A DNA stretch of 64,000 bases from Clostridia bacterium (GTDB lineage Bacteria; Bacillota; Clostridia; Christensenellales; Aristaeellaceae). Positions 34,797-43,054 of the stretch are shown one piece after another. The position numbers and the translations under genes were made by a program. Under the pieces are notes generated by a model. That model did no database searches, was not told the DNA's origin, and saw nothing but the letters and a program-made list of their open reading frames with translations. The DNA lies in NCBI GenBank assembly GCA_900769875.1, contig CAAGII010000189.1, forward strand, positions 1-64,000. The letters are read 5' to 3'. How positions within the stretch are numbered: the first letter of the stretch is position 1; the number at the start of each line of letters is the position of its first letter.

Positions 34797-34813
34797 ATCA
34801 TCACGCTGATGAT
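34797..34813 (+). other. Small inverted repeat in the htrA leader
   Basis: ATCATCA and TGATGAT flank a 3-base loop, followed by two GATTG copies before the ribosome-binding site. It could be a leader hairpin or an extra operator. Confidence 0.4.
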
Positions 34814-34849
34814 TCGATTGCTACCGATTGTGTGAAGGGGGTCACCTGA

Positions 34850-36148
34850 ATGAAGTCTTTCCGTCGTTCCCATTGGATCGGCTATCTCGCCATTGCTCTG
34901 GTATGCACCATGATCGGCTCCAGCATGCAGCTGGCCGTCAACGCCAACGCTGAACCCACCCCGACCACGACTGTACAGCAGGTGGTCGTCACCAGTCCCT
35001 TCACTGCCGCGATCGCGCAGGTTCGCGACAGCGTGGTGGGCGTGAGCAACTATCAGATCGTCCGCTACTCCAACTACAACAATTTCGGCGGCTTCGACTA
35101 TTTCTTCGGCCGCGGCTACAACAACACGCCCAGCATTCAGGAGCAGGAGGTGGAAGCAGCCACCGGCTCGGGCGTTGTCATCGCCAAGGGCTATGTGCTG
35201 ACCAACCACCATGTGGTGGAGGACGCGAACAGCCTGAAAATCACCGTGGCGCGTGAGGACTCGGACGAGCCCGAATCCTACGACGCGGTGCTGGTCGCCA
35301 GCGACGCAAACGTGGATATCGCCATCGTCTACTGCCCGTCGCTGGACATTGAGCCCGTCACGCTCGGCGACAGCGATTCGCTGCAGGTCGGCGACTGGGC
35401 CATCTGCATCGGCAACCCGCTGGGCGTGAAGTTTGCGGGCACCGTCACCGCAGGCATCGTCAGCGCGCTGAACCGCTCCGTCTCCTCCTCCAGCTTTGAC
35501 AAGTACGGCCGCCGTGAAACCGTGACCAACGCGATGATTCAGGTGGACGCCGCCATCAACAGCGGCAACAGCGGCGGCGGCATGTTCTCCGTCACCGGCG
35601 AGCTGATGGGCATCCCCACGCTGAAATACAGCGGCTCGGCGTACTCCGGCACCTCCGTGGAGGGCATCGGCATGTGCATTCCGATCAACGCCGCCAAGCC
35701 CCTGATTGACGATGTGCTCTCCGGCAGGATCAAGACGCCCGAAGTCGAATCCGCGTCCGCCACGACCCCGGGTAGCAGCTCGGGCATCGGCAATGCCTCC
35801 CGTCCCCGCATCGGCATTACGATGACCGGCATCAACAGCAACTCCTCCGCCGTCCGCTCGGGTCAGCTGCCCATGGGCGTGTATGTGACCGATGTGGAGA
35901 AGGGCTCGCCCGCTGAGAAGGCCGGTATGCAGGTTGCGGACATCATCGTGGATGTGAACGACAACGTCATCACCTCCACCTCGCAGCTGCAGAACATCGT
36001 CGCGCAGCATGAAGCCGGCGATACCCTGCATATCAAGGTCTACCGCGTGCCCGGCTTGGACAGCCTCGGCACGACGGATGAAATCCCTGACGGCGAGTAC
36101 ATCGACCTTGAGGTTGTCCTCGCCATCCTCGACGAAGTGAAGCAGTAA
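34850..36148 (+). CDS. htrA: HtrA/DegP-type membrane serine protease with PDZ domain
   Basis: 432 residues. One N-terminal membrane anchor or signal helix (about 9-29), a trypsin-like domain with catalytic H121 (TNHHVV), D156 (NVDIAIV) and S241 (NSGNSGGGM), and a C-terminal PDZ domain (about 310-415: MGVYVTDVEKGSPAEKAGMQ, ADIIVDVNDN). It degrades or refolds damaged extracytoplasmic proteins. The usual GNSGGPL is GNSGGGM here. AAGGGGG precedes the ATG. It follows the two-component/GerMN genes and ends at a large palindromic terminator. Confidence 0.93.
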   Translation: MKSFRRSHWIGYLAIALVCTMIGSSMQLAVNANAEPTPTTTVQQVVVTSPFTAAIAQVRDSVVGVSNYQIVRYSNYNNFGGFDYFFGRGYNNTPSIQEQEVEAATGSGVVIAKGYVLTNHHVVEDANSLKITVAREDSDEPESYDAVLVASDANVDIAIVYCPSLDIEPVTLGDSDSLQVGDWAICIGNPLGVKFAGTVTAGIVSALNRSVSSSSFDKYGRRETVTNAMIQVDAAINSGNSGGGMFSVTGELMGIPTLKYSGSAYSGTSVEGIGMCIPINAAKPLIDDVLSGRIKTPEVESASATTPGSSSGIGNASRPRIGITMTGINSNSSAVRSGQLPMGVYVTDVEKGSPAEKAGMQVADIIVDVNDNVITSTSQLQNIVAQHEAGDTLHIKVYRVPGLDSLGTTDEIPDGEYIDLEVVLAILDEVKQ

Positions 36149-36162
36149 GCGCTATCCAATGC

Positions 36163-36206
36163 AAAGGCTCATCCGGGAATCATGATTCCCGGATGAGCCT
36201 TTTGCG
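36163..36206. terminator. Bidirectional terminator, perfect 40-base palindrome
   Basis: 36163-36202 is fully self-complementary, beginning AAAGGCTCATCC and ending GGATGAGCCTTT. It lies between htrA and the convergent nitroreductase-like gene. Confidence 0.93.
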
Positions 36207-36209
36207 TGT

Positions 36210-36935
36210 TCATTGCTTCCATACCGCCCGCGCGGACGCATCGCCCGGGCGCTGGGCAAAGCGCCATTCATGCGGAGTGGTCAGCGCAAGCTCCGCATGG
36301 CAGACCGCGATGCCGGTTTCCAGCGGATGCGCCCTCTCCGCGAAGATGGAGAACGCTTCCCCGTCGCAGTCCATTTGCCAGGGCTGGGCATTCATGGCGG
36401 AGGGCGACAGCCGCACGAGCCGCGCGGCCTCCCGCGCCTCGCTCCGCCAGCGGGACGCATCGGTCAGCGTAAGCGCCTCCAGCGGCTTGCGGCACCGCAG
36501 GGGCTGCGCCACGCCCGGCATGGGATACCCAAGCGCGATCACGCCCGACAGCGATTCGCCCCTTGCGAGGGTCAGATTCAGCATGCGGCGGCGGTAGTTC
36601 CCATTCACCCAGCAGCTGGCAAGCCCCATGGCCGCCGCCTCAAGGCACAGCCGCTCCCCGGCAAACCCGGCAAGAAGGCTGGCGTTGCGCTCAAACGTGC
36701 GCACAACCACCGCGGCAAGCGCGGCGGCGCCGCTGCCCTCGCCAAAAACCTCCGGCTCCACGCGCAGAAGGGGCAGGCGCACAACCGCTGATTCGCATCG
36801 CCCCGCCGCATAACTCAGCGCCGCCCAGTCGCCCAGCGTCGGGGCCTGCGCATAGCTGCGGCAGCTATAGCGGCGCTCCACGGCCGCGCGAAGGCGCAGG
36901 CGGTCGTCCTGCGTGAAGGAAGCCTCAATGCTCAT
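36210..36935 (-). CDS. Nitroreductase-like protein (TM1586 type)
   Basis: 241 residues. The start YSCRSYAQAPTL, the mid-protein AAMGLASCWVNG and a repeated second half with RLSPSAMNAQPWQ resemble putative nitroreductases in which two FMN-binding half-domains are fused in one chain. An FMN-dependent oxidoreductase role is inferred. GGAGGAGG precedes the ATG at 36935, which lies inside the end of the Sir2 gene (11-base overlap), so the two are coupled. Confidence 0.75.
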   Translation of the reverse strand: MSIEASFTQDDRLRLRAAVERRYSCRSYAQAPTLGDWAALSYAAGRCESAVVRLPLLRVEPEVFGEGSGAAALAAVVVRTFERNASLLAGFAGERLCLEAAAMGLASCWVNGNYRRRMLNLTLARGESLSGVIALGYPMPGVAQPLRCRKPLEALTLTDASRWRSEAREAARLVRLSPSAMNAQPWQMDCDGEAFSIFAERAHPLETGIAVCHAELALTTPHEWRFAQRPGDASARAVWKQ

Positions 36936-37662
36936 GCTGCGCGTCCTCCTCCGGCACGGTCAGCGCGCCCAGCACCTCGCCCACGCGGTCGCGGATGATG
37001 AGGTCCGCGTCGCCATCGTAGGCGGTCGCGTCACGGTTGATCAGCACCAGATGCTTTCCTCGGAAATACCGCAAAAGCCCTGCCGCAGGGTACACCGTCA
37101 GGCTGGTACCGGCGACGATCATCAGGTCCGCCTGCCGGATGGCGTGCACCGAATCCGCCAGCACCTGATCGTCCAGCCCCTCCTCATAGAGCACCACGTC
37201 CGGCTTGATGCGCCCGCCGCAGGGGCAGAGCGGCACAGGCCGCGCGTCCTCCGCAATCGCCTCCGGGCCGAAAAACCTGCCGCACTTCATGCAGTGGTTG
37301 CGCCAGATGCTGCCGTGCAGCTCATGCACCGCGCGGCTGCCTGCCTTTTGATGCAGACCGTCGATATTCTGCGTAATCACGCACGTCAGCTTACCCGCTG
37401 CCTCCAGCTCCGCGAGCTTTCGGTGCGCGCTGTTGGGCTGCGCCGACAGCGGAAGCATCCTTTCGCGGTAGAAGCGGTAGAACTTCTCGGGATAGCGCAT
37501 GAAAAACGTGTGGCTGAGAATGGTTTCCGGCGGATCGTCATAGCGCTGGTTGTACAGACCATCCACACTCCGGAAATCCGGAATACCGCTCTCCGTGGAT
37601 ACGCCCGCACCGCCAAAAAATACGATGTGGCGGCTTTCGTTGATGAAATCCTGAAGCTTCAT
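36925..37662 (-). CDS. cobB: Sir2-family NAD-dependent protein deacylase
   Basis: 245 residues. The NAD-binding signature is FGGAGVSTESGIPDFRS, the catalytic core ITQNIDGLHQKAGS with the catalytic His in ELHGSIW, and a four-cysteine zinc site (CMKCG, CPCGG). GTSLTVYPAAG follows. It removes acyl groups from lysines using NAD. The frame is open upstream to 37755, but the ATG at 37662 after AGGGGGG begins at the family N-terminus. A TACAAT box for it lies at 37713-37718. Confidence 0.94.
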   Translation of the reverse strand: MKLQDFINESRHIVFFGGAGVSTESGIPDFRSVDGLYNQRYDDPPETILSHTFFMRYPEKFYRFYRERMLPLSAQPNSAHRKLAELEAAGKLTCVITQNIDGLHQKAGSRAVHELHGSIWRNHCMKCGRFFGPEAIAEDARPVPLCPCGGRIKPDVVLYEEGLDDQVLADSVHAIRQADLMIVAGTSLTVYPAAGLLRYFRGKHLVLINRDATAYDGDADLIIRDRVGEVLGALTVPEEDAQHEH

Positions 37663-37712
37663 GCCCGCATGCCCCCCTGCTTTTGTGATCCGCGCCCGCT
37701 GCTTCTTCCCCC

Positions 37713-37741
37713 ATTGTACCGCGAAAGCAGCCGCTGCGCAA
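37713..37741 (-). promoter_or_regulatory. Possible promoter of the Sir2 gene
   Basis: On the minus strand TTGCGC (37736-37741) and TACAAT (37713-37718) are 17 bases apart; the -35 box is weak. Confidence 0.45.
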
Positions 37742-37801
37742 GGGGCGGCTGGCAATCACGTAACAATTTGCCCCTGTCTCCAAATAACGCCATGGGATGA
37801 A

Positions 37802-37830
37802 TTGACACAGGACGCACAATTTGCTATCAT
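37802..37830 (+). promoter_or_regulatory. Strong promoter of the SH3-domain protein gene
   Basis: TTGACA (37802-37807), a 17-base spacer, TATCAT (37825-37830), 55 bases before the start codon. Confidence 0.82.
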
Positions 37831-37885
37831 GGATAGGAACGGCGCATCTGTCGCCGGTATTTCGTCGCCCACAGGAGAGACGTTC

Positions 37886-38803
37886 ATGAAAAAGCTATTG
37901 TGCCTGTTGACAGCCCTTGCGCTGATGCTATCCGCCGTGCCCGTGCTTGCTCAGACGCAGGCAGACTGGGACGCGGCCTGTACCCTGATCGTCGAGGCAG
38001 ACGCATGGGTGTACCATCTCCACACCGACGAGGCGGAGGGCGTCGCGCCCGTGACGCAGCTGCCCGCCGGTACGCATGTGCTCAGCCACGGCATGTACGG
38101 CGATTGGATGTATGTGGACTACATGGAAAACGGCTCGGTCAGAACCGGCGCGGTCAAAGCCGTGGTCGTCCATTCGCTGCTGCCCGAGGCTTCGCCCATG
38201 CCCACCGCCGTCCCGCAGTATGCCGCCGCAGGCCCTGCCGCACAGCCCCAGAGCATGGAGGGCACCTGGATTGAGCGCTACGGCAGCTACACCTGCCTTG
38301 TCTATGCAGACGGCGAGGCCAACGAGGTGCTGACCTCCACGCTCACCCTGAACGAGGATGTGGACAGCGACAAACAGCTCGCTCTGGTGAAGGCAGGCAG
38401 CGCCAGCCAGATCACCATGCGCAGCAAGGCCAGCACCAAGGGCAGCGCCGTGATGAAGTGCCCGGTCGGCGCGATCGTGCCGGTGCTGTCCATCGCCAAC
38501 GGCTGGGCGAAAATCGCCTATGGCGATACGGAGGGCTATGTATCCACCAGCAATCTGCAGTTTGACATCGTGGTGGATGAAATCCTCGGCTACGGCGTGC
38601 TGACCATGGAGAATCCCGAAAGCATCTACAGCATCATCAACATCCGCGCCAAGGCAAGCACCAGCAGCACCAGGGTGGCGGAATGGTTCCCCGGCAACGA
38701 GGTGGTGGTCATCCGCCGCACGGGCGACTGGTACGAGGTGGAGGCATACGGCACGCGCGGCTATGTCAAATCCCAGTACGTCACGCTGGTGACCGACGAG
38801 TAA
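37886..38803 (+). CDS. Secreted protein with bacterial SH3 domains
   Basis: 305 residues. The signal peptide (LLCLLTALALMLSAVPVLA) is cleaved near residue 22. Two SH3b-type domains are clear: ITMRSKASTKGSAVMKCPVG through GYVSTSNL, and NIRAKASTSSTRVAEWFPGN through GYVKSQYV. A third, weaker one is near the N-terminus (WVYHLHTDEAEG). SH3b domains bind cell-wall peptides, so wall association is inferred; no catalytic domain is seen. It is a single-gene unit between a promoter and a terminator. Confidence 0.85.
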   Translation: MKKLLCLLTALALMLSAVPVLAQTQADWDAACTLIVEADAWVYHLHTDEAEGVAPVTQLPAGTHVLSHGMYGDWMYVDYMENGSVRTGAVKAVVVHSLLPEASPMPTAVPQYAAAGPAAQPQSMEGTWIERYGSYTCLVYADGEANEVLTSTLTLNEDVDSDKQLALVKAGSASQITMRSKASTKGSAVMKCPVGAIVPVLSIANGWAKIAYGDTEGYVSTSNLQFDIVVDEILGYGVLTMENPESIYSIINIRAKASTSSTRVAEWFPGNEVVVIRRTGDWYEVEAYGTRGYVKSQYVTLVTDE

Positions 38804-38826
38804 AGAGCCGGCGAGTATAGAGACAG

Positions 38827-38868
38827 AAAAAGCACCGATCCCGAATGAGGGCAATCGGTGCTTTTTGT
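38827..38868. terminator. Bidirectional terminator
   Basis: AAAAAGCACCGAT and ATCGGTGCTTTTT form a perfect 13-bp stem with a 14-base loop between the SH3 gene and the convergent lysA. Confidence 0.93.
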
Positions 38869-38873
38869 ATGGG

Positions 38874-40130
38874 TCACAGTCCAAGTTTTGCCGCGTCCTC
38901 GTCCAGATCGAGGGTGGCGAAGTAATCCTTCGGCGTTTCCGCGCGGCGGATGAGCTTGTACTCGCCCTCGCCGCGGTACAGCACCTCAGCGGAGCGAAGC
39001 CTGCCATTGTAATTGTAGCCCATGGCATGACCGTGCGCGCCGGTGTCGTGGATGACCACCAAATCCCCCATGTCCACACGCGGAAGCTCGCGCTCGATGG
39101 CGAACTTGTCGTTGTTTTCGCACAGGCAACCGGTCACGTCATACACATGGTCGCACGGCCAGTCGCGCTTGCCGCACACGGTGATGTGATGGTACGCGCC
39201 GTACATGGCCGGGCGCATCAGGTTGGCCGCGCACGCGTCCAGTCCGATGTAGTGGCGGTAGGTATCCTTGTAGTGCGTAGCATGGCACACCAGCCAGCCC
39301 ATGGGGCCGGTCATCCAGCGGCCCAGCTCGGTCTTGATCGCCACGCCGCCCTGCGGGAAGATCTGCTCGTACACGCGGCGTACGCCCTCGCCGATCTTCA
39401 TCACATCCGGCGCGGGCTGCTCCGGGCGGTACGGTATGCCGATGCCGCCGGACAGGTTGATGAAGGCCAGCTCCAGCCCGGTTTCCGCCGCGAGGTCGCG
39501 CCCGCAGGTGAACAGGATCTTCGCCAGCGTGGGATAATAATCGTTATCCGTGGTGTTGCTGGAGAGGAAGGCATGCAGGCCAAACCGTCTGGCGCCCAGC
39601 GCCTTCAGGCGGCGAAGTCCTTCCTGCAGCTGCGGATAGGTAAACCCGTACTTGGCCTCGCCGGGATTGCCCATGATCTGTGTGCCGATGGTGAAATCGC
39701 CGCCGGGATTGTAGCGGCAGCACACCGTTTCCGGCACGCCGCCGTTGCGTTCCAGGATGTCGATGTGGCTGATATCATCCAGATTGATGATCGCGCCCAG
39801 ACGCCTTGCGTAGGCAAACTCACCATCGGGCATGGCGTTGGCGGAGAACATGATATCACGGCCGGTGAAGCCCAGCGCCTCCGCGAGCATCAGCTCGGTT
39901 TCGGAGGAGCAGTCCACCCCGCAGCCCTCCTCCCTGAGGATGCGCAGGATGGCGGGATTGGGCAGCGCCTTCACCGCGAAGTATTCCTCAAAATCGTCGC
40001 ACCAGGCGAAGGCCGCCTGCAGCGTGCGGGCATTCCGGCGGATGCCCTGCTCGTCGTAGAGGTGGAAGGGCGTGGCAAACCGCGCCGCGGCGCCTTCAAA
40101 CACGGAATCAGGCAGAGAGAAATTCGGCAT
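38874..40130 (-). CDS. lysA: Diaminopimelate decarboxylase
   Basis: 418 residues, PLP-dependent fold-III decarboxylase that makes lysine from meso-diaminopimelate. The PLP lysine is K54 in YFAVKALPNP. Other motifs are VDCSSETELMLA, NPGG, the Gly-rich NLSGGIGIPY and HDTGAHGHAMGYNYNG, the last typical of this family rather than of arginine decarboxylases. GGGAGC precedes the ATG. It is transcribed alone. Confidence 0.93.
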   Translation of the reverse strand: MPNFSLPDSVFEGAAARFATPFHLYDEQGIRRNARTLQAAFAWCDDFEEYFAVKALPNPAILRILREEGCGVDCSSETELMLAEALGFTGRDIMFSANAMPDGEFAYARRLGAIINLDDISHIDILERNGGVPETVCCRYNPGGDFTIGTQIMGNPGEAKYGFTYPQLQEGLRRLKALGARRFGLHAFLSSNTTDNDYYPTLAKILFTCGRDLAAETGLELAFINLSGGIGIPYRPEQPAPDVMKIGEGVRRVYEQIFPQGGVAIKTELGRWMTGPMGWLVCHATHYKDTYRHYIGLDACAANLMRPAMYGAYHHITVCGKRDWPCDHVYDVTGCLCENNDKFAIERELPRVDMGDLVVIHDTGAHGHAMGYNYNGRLRSAEVLYRGEGEYKLIRRAETPKDYFATLDLDEDAAKLGL

Positions 40131-40179
40131 TTGTATCAGCTCCCATCACAATGCGTGCGAAAAACCAAAGAACAGCAAC

Positions 40180-40208
40180 AATATACCATGAAGCGCGGAG
40201 CACATCAA
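40180..40208 (-). promoter_or_regulatory. Promoter of lysA
   Basis: On the minus strand TTGATG (40203-40208), a 17-base spacer and TATATT (40180-40185), about 50 bases before the lysA ATG. Confidence 0.68.
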
Positions 40209-40223
40209 GTTCTTCCTGTGTAC

Positions 40224-40275
40224 AGAAAAAACAAAAGGGGAAAACCCCCCGCGCATCGCGCTGGAGCTTTCCCCC
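40224..40275 (-). terminator. Terminator of the zinc-ribbon gene
   Basis: On the minus strand GGGGGAAAG (from 40275) pairs with the TTTTCCCC ending at 40237, enclosing a GC-rich loop, followed by TTTTGTTTTTT (40236 down to 40226). Confidence 0.65.
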
Positions 40276-40355
40276 AAGTCGTTCGGTCATGGGATACTGG
40301 CGGGCGGCGCGGACAGATGCCGGGCGGCCGCCATGCCTGTTACGCTGTGATGCTC

Positions 40356-40634
40356 TCAGCCCCTGTGAGCAGCGAAGCAATCAGGGCAGTACACAGGGCG
40401 ATCAGCGCTGGGCTGGAAGGGCAGCTTGAAGGACTTGCCGCAGTCAGCGCACACAGCGTCGTACATGGGGCGGCTGCCATCGGAGGGACGGCTGGCCTTG
40501 CGAGCCTGACGGCAGGACTTGCAGCGGGTGGGCTCGTTCTGGAAGCCCTTCTCGGCATAGAAAGCCTGCTCACCGGCAGAGAAAACGAACTCGTTACCAC
40601 AGTCTTTGCAAACCAGCGTCTTGTCTTCGTACAT
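40356..40634 (-). CDS. Small double zinc-ribbon protein
   Basis: 92 residues. The first zinc ribbon is CKDCGNEFVF..CKSC (zf-Tbcl-like); the second is CADCGKSFKLPF..CPDC, spaced like the CxxC-x17-CxxC family. The frame is open to 40709, but the ATG at 40634 follows AGGAGTG. Small double zinc ribbons of this kind are common and highly expressed in Clostridia, with no established function. A strong promoter and a 270-base structured leader or RNA gene lie upstream. Confidence 0.82.
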   Translation of the reverse strand: MYEDKTLVCKDCGNEFVFSAGEQAFYAEKGFQNEPTRCKSCRQARKASRPSDGSRPMYDAVCADCGKSFKLPFQPSADRPVYCPDCFAAHRG

Positions 40635-40664
40635 GATCTTTTCACTCCTGTACCCGCATTGAGG

Positions 40665-40904
40665 GTAAAATAGGCGATTCTCCGGCTGACCTGGTCTTTG
40701 ACCCCACACTCGCCGTCTGGGAGGTAGCTCTGCGTAGCAACGCCCTCACGCACTCCTCTCGGGGTCACAGCCATAAAGGACTGCGCCCCGGACGGTCTTA
40801 CTTCTAAACCGCACCATGCTCACCATCGCTTTGGATGGATTACGTGGACCGCTTTGCCTGCGACTGGCATCGGCTTGCAACCACAGACCCGGAAGAATTC
40901 AACC
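40665..40904 (-). ncRNA. Candidate structured RNA or long structured leader
   Basis: The 410-base stretch 40635-41048 has no plausible protein gene. On the minus strand, downstream of a strong promoter, many pairings can be drawn: CCATC with GATGG, GGGGCGCAG with CTGTGACCCC, GCGT with ACGC, GACCCC with GGGGTC, and CCGTC with GACGG closing a multi-branch region. I see no U-rich terminator before the zinc-ribbon start, so it may be an independent RNA or a leader. A raiA-type or other Firmicutes RNA is possible; tmRNA, RNase P, 6S and SRP hallmarks are not seen. The ends are approximate. Confidence 0.5.
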
Positions 40905-40910
40905 TTGGTC

Positions 40911-40939
40911 ATTATAGTATGTTTCTTGCGAGAAATCAA
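40911..40939 (-). promoter_or_regulatory. Strong promoter of the candidate RNA / zinc-ribbon gene
   Basis: On the minus strand TTGATT (40934-40939), a 17-base spacer and perfect TATAAT (40911-40916). The next start codon is about 270 bases away. Confidence 0.8.
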
Positions 40940-40989
40940 GCAGATAGACAGCGGAAGTTCAAATTTTTCTTTTCGCGTGCCCGCATTCC

Positions 40990-41028
40990 GCGCCCCTTCG
41001 GCAGCCCGGCAGGCCGGAAAGGGGGCGC
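40990..41028 (-). other. GC-rich inverted repeat after tgt
   Basis: GCGCCCCTT (40990-40998) pairs with AAGGGGGCGC (41019-41028) with one bulge. It sits 20 bases after the tgt stop and may end its transcript, but no T run follows. Confidence 0.4.
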
Positions 41029-41048
41029 AGGGCACAATGCGCGCCCGA

Positions 41049-42182
41049 TCAGAAATTCTTGGTCAGGTCGTAGCGCTCATAGAACTCCCTGCGGTAGTCC
41101 AGGAAGCGATCCTCCGCGATGGCCTGACGCACTTCCTCCATCATGTGAATGAGGAAGCGGAGGTTATGGATGGACGCCAGCCGCCCCGCGGTGATCTCGC
41201 CCGCCTTGAACAGGTGGCGCACATACGCGCGGGAATAGTGCCGACAAGCATAGCAATCGCACTGCTCGTCGATGGGGCCGAAGTCATGGGCGAACTGACC
41301 GTTCTTCACCACCACGCGGCCCTTGCTGGTCAGCACGGTGCCATTGCGGGCGATGCGTGTGGCCAGCACGCAGTCAAACATGTCAATGCCGCGCAGAACG
41401 CCCTCGATCAGGCAGTCGGGCGTGCCCACGCCCATGAGGTAGCGGGGCTTGTTTTCGGGCATGTAGGGACGGATTTCGTCGAGCATCTCGTACATCACGG
41501 GCTTGGGCTCGCCCACGGACAGGCCGCCGATGCCGTAGCCGGGGAAATCCATCGCCGCCAGCGCCTTGGCGCTCTCCACGCGCAGGTCCTTGTAGAACGC
41601 GCCCTGCACAATGCCGAACAGCCCCTGGTCCTCACGGGTGTGGTGCGTTTTGCAGCGCTCCGCCCAGCGGTGCGTGCGTTCCATGTTCTCCTTGGCGGTT
41701 TTGTAGTCGCAGGGATAGGGACTGCACACGTCAAACGCCATGCAGATATCCGAGCCAAGCGCCTCCTGAATATCCATGGACTCCTCAGGGCCGATGAAAT
41801 GACGGCTGCCGTCGATATGGCTCTGGAAGGTCACGCCCTCCTCGCGGATCTTGCGGATGCCCGCAAGCGAAAACACCTGAAATCCGCCGGAATCGGTCAG
41901 GATGGGCTTGTGCCAGTCCATAAAGCGGTGCAGGCCGCCCGCCTCCTTCACCAGCGCCTCGCCGGGGCGAAGATGCAGATGGTAGGTGTTGGACAATAGA
42001 ATCTGCGTGCCGATCTCCTCCATCTCGCGGGAGGTCATCGCCTTCACGCAGGCAGCGGTGCCCACAGGCATGTAAATGGGCGTGGGGATATCGCCGTGCG
42101 GCGTATGCACCACGCCAAGGCGCGCGCCGGATTGCTTGCAGACATGTATCAGCTCGTAGGTAATGGGCTGTGCCACGATCAT
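41049..42182 (-). CDS. tgt: tRNA-guanine(34) transglycosylase
   Basis: 377 residues. Exchanges guanine 34 for the queuosine precursor in tRNAs with GUN anticodons. It has the substrate-binding DSGGFQVFSL with D97, GIGGLSVGEP, the nucleophile region MFDCVLATR and the zinc site CDCYACRHYSRAYVRHL. The ATG at 42182 overlaps the preceding stop (ATGA), but its AAGGAG site is only one base away. A GTG two codons later (42176) is better spaced, so the start is uncertain by two residues. Confidence 0.95.
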   Translation of the reverse strand: MIVAQPITYELIHVCKQSGARLGVVHTPHGDIPTPIYMPVGTAACVKAMTSREMEEIGTQILLSNTYHLHLRPGEALVKEAGGLHRFMDWHKPILTDSGGFQVFSLAGIRKIREEGVTFQSHIDGSRHFIGPEESMDIQEALGSDICMAFDVCSPYPCDYKTAKENMERTHRWAERCKTHHTREDQGLFGIVQGAFYKDLRVESAKALAAMDFPGYGIGGLSVGEPKPVMYEMLDEIRPYMPENKPRYLMGVGTPDCLIEGVLRGIDMFDCVLATRIARNGTVLTSKGRVVVKNGQFAHDFGPIDEQCDCYACRHYSRAYVRHLFKAGEITAGRLASIHNLRFLIHMMEEVRQAIAEDRFLDYRREFYERYDLTKNF

Positions 42183-43054
42183 TCTCCTTTATCTGTCATT
42201 GGGCGGCTTGCGGATCGATCCTCATTCGGATTCTCCGCGTCAGGCTCGGTCTCCTCAAAGGGCTGCTCGTCCACGAAAACCTGCTCGAAGGCGTCCTCCG
42301 CGTCAGGCGCGTCCTCCGTGTCCAGCTCTGCCACATCCCCGTCCTCCTCAGGCGGCGGCGCGGGCCGGAGATACTCCTGCCACATTTCCGAGAGCACATC
42401 CTGATAAGCGCCCCACGGCCCGCCGTAGGGCAGGTTCATGAAGGTCAGCACCTCTCTGGTGGTCGGATGTTCAAAGGACAGCCTGTATCCCCACAGCGCG
42501 ATCTGCTGACCCGGAATGCCGCGCCCGTAGCGGTTGTCGCCCCACAGCGGCCAGCCGGCATGGCTCATCTGTACGCGGATCTGGTGATTGCGGCCCGTTT
42601 CCAGCCTGATGGCGCACAGCGCGGTATCCTGCCGCCTCGCCAGCACCTTGCCGTGAAGCACAGCCACCTGCGCGCCCCGAACGTCCGCGCCGCAGACGGT
42701 CACGGTATTCAGTCGCTCGTTTTTGTACAGGTAGTCCACCAGCTGGAAGGAGCTGTCCGGGTTTCCCTGCACAATGCACAGGTACTCGCGCCCCAGCTTG
42801 TGCTCGCGCATCTGCGCCGACAGGCGCGACGCCGCCTTGCTGGTGCGGGCAAACACCATCAGCCCGCCGACCGGGCGGTCAAGCCGGTGCACCAGTCCAA
42901 GATACACGCGGCCGGGCTTCCCGTAGCGGACGCGGATATCCTCCTTCAGCCAGGTGAGGATGTCGGTATCGCGGGTCTGATCGGCCTGCGAGAGCATGTT
43001 CGGCGGCTTGACCGCCACCAGCACATGATTGTCCTCGTAGAGAATTTCAGGCAC
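42179..43054 (-). CDS. RluA/RluD-family pseudouridine synthase
   Basis: 291 residues. The catalytic Asp is D59 in LVHRLDRPVGG; LETGRNHQIRVQM and FEHPTTRE complete the family pattern. It isomerises uridines in rRNA or tRNA. There is no S4 domain. After residue about 225 a strongly acidic tail (rich in Glu and Asp) follows the catalytic domain; this is unusual and not needed for the fold. It overlaps the methyltransferase gene by 8 bases and tgt by 4. Confidence 0.9.
   Translation of the reverse strand: MPEILYEDNHVLVAVKPPNMLSQADQTRDTDILTWLKEDIRVRYGKPGRVYLGLVHRLDRPVGGLMVFARTSKAASRLSAQMREHKLGREYLCIVQGNPDSSFQLVDYLYKNERLNTVTVCGADVRGAQVAVLHGKVLARRQDTALCAIRLETGRNHQIRVQMSHAGWPLWGDNRYGRGIPGQQIALWGYRLSFEHPTTREVLTFMNLPYGGPWGAYQDVLSEMWQEYLRPAPPPEEDGDVAELDTEDAPDAEDAFEQVFVDEQPFEETEPDAENPNEDRSASRPMTDKGE

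Noticed and set aside
40108..40380. Possible 90-residue minus-strand protein upstream of lysA
   Set aside because: It overlaps both the lysA promoter and the zinc-ribbon terminator and has no ribosome site or family.
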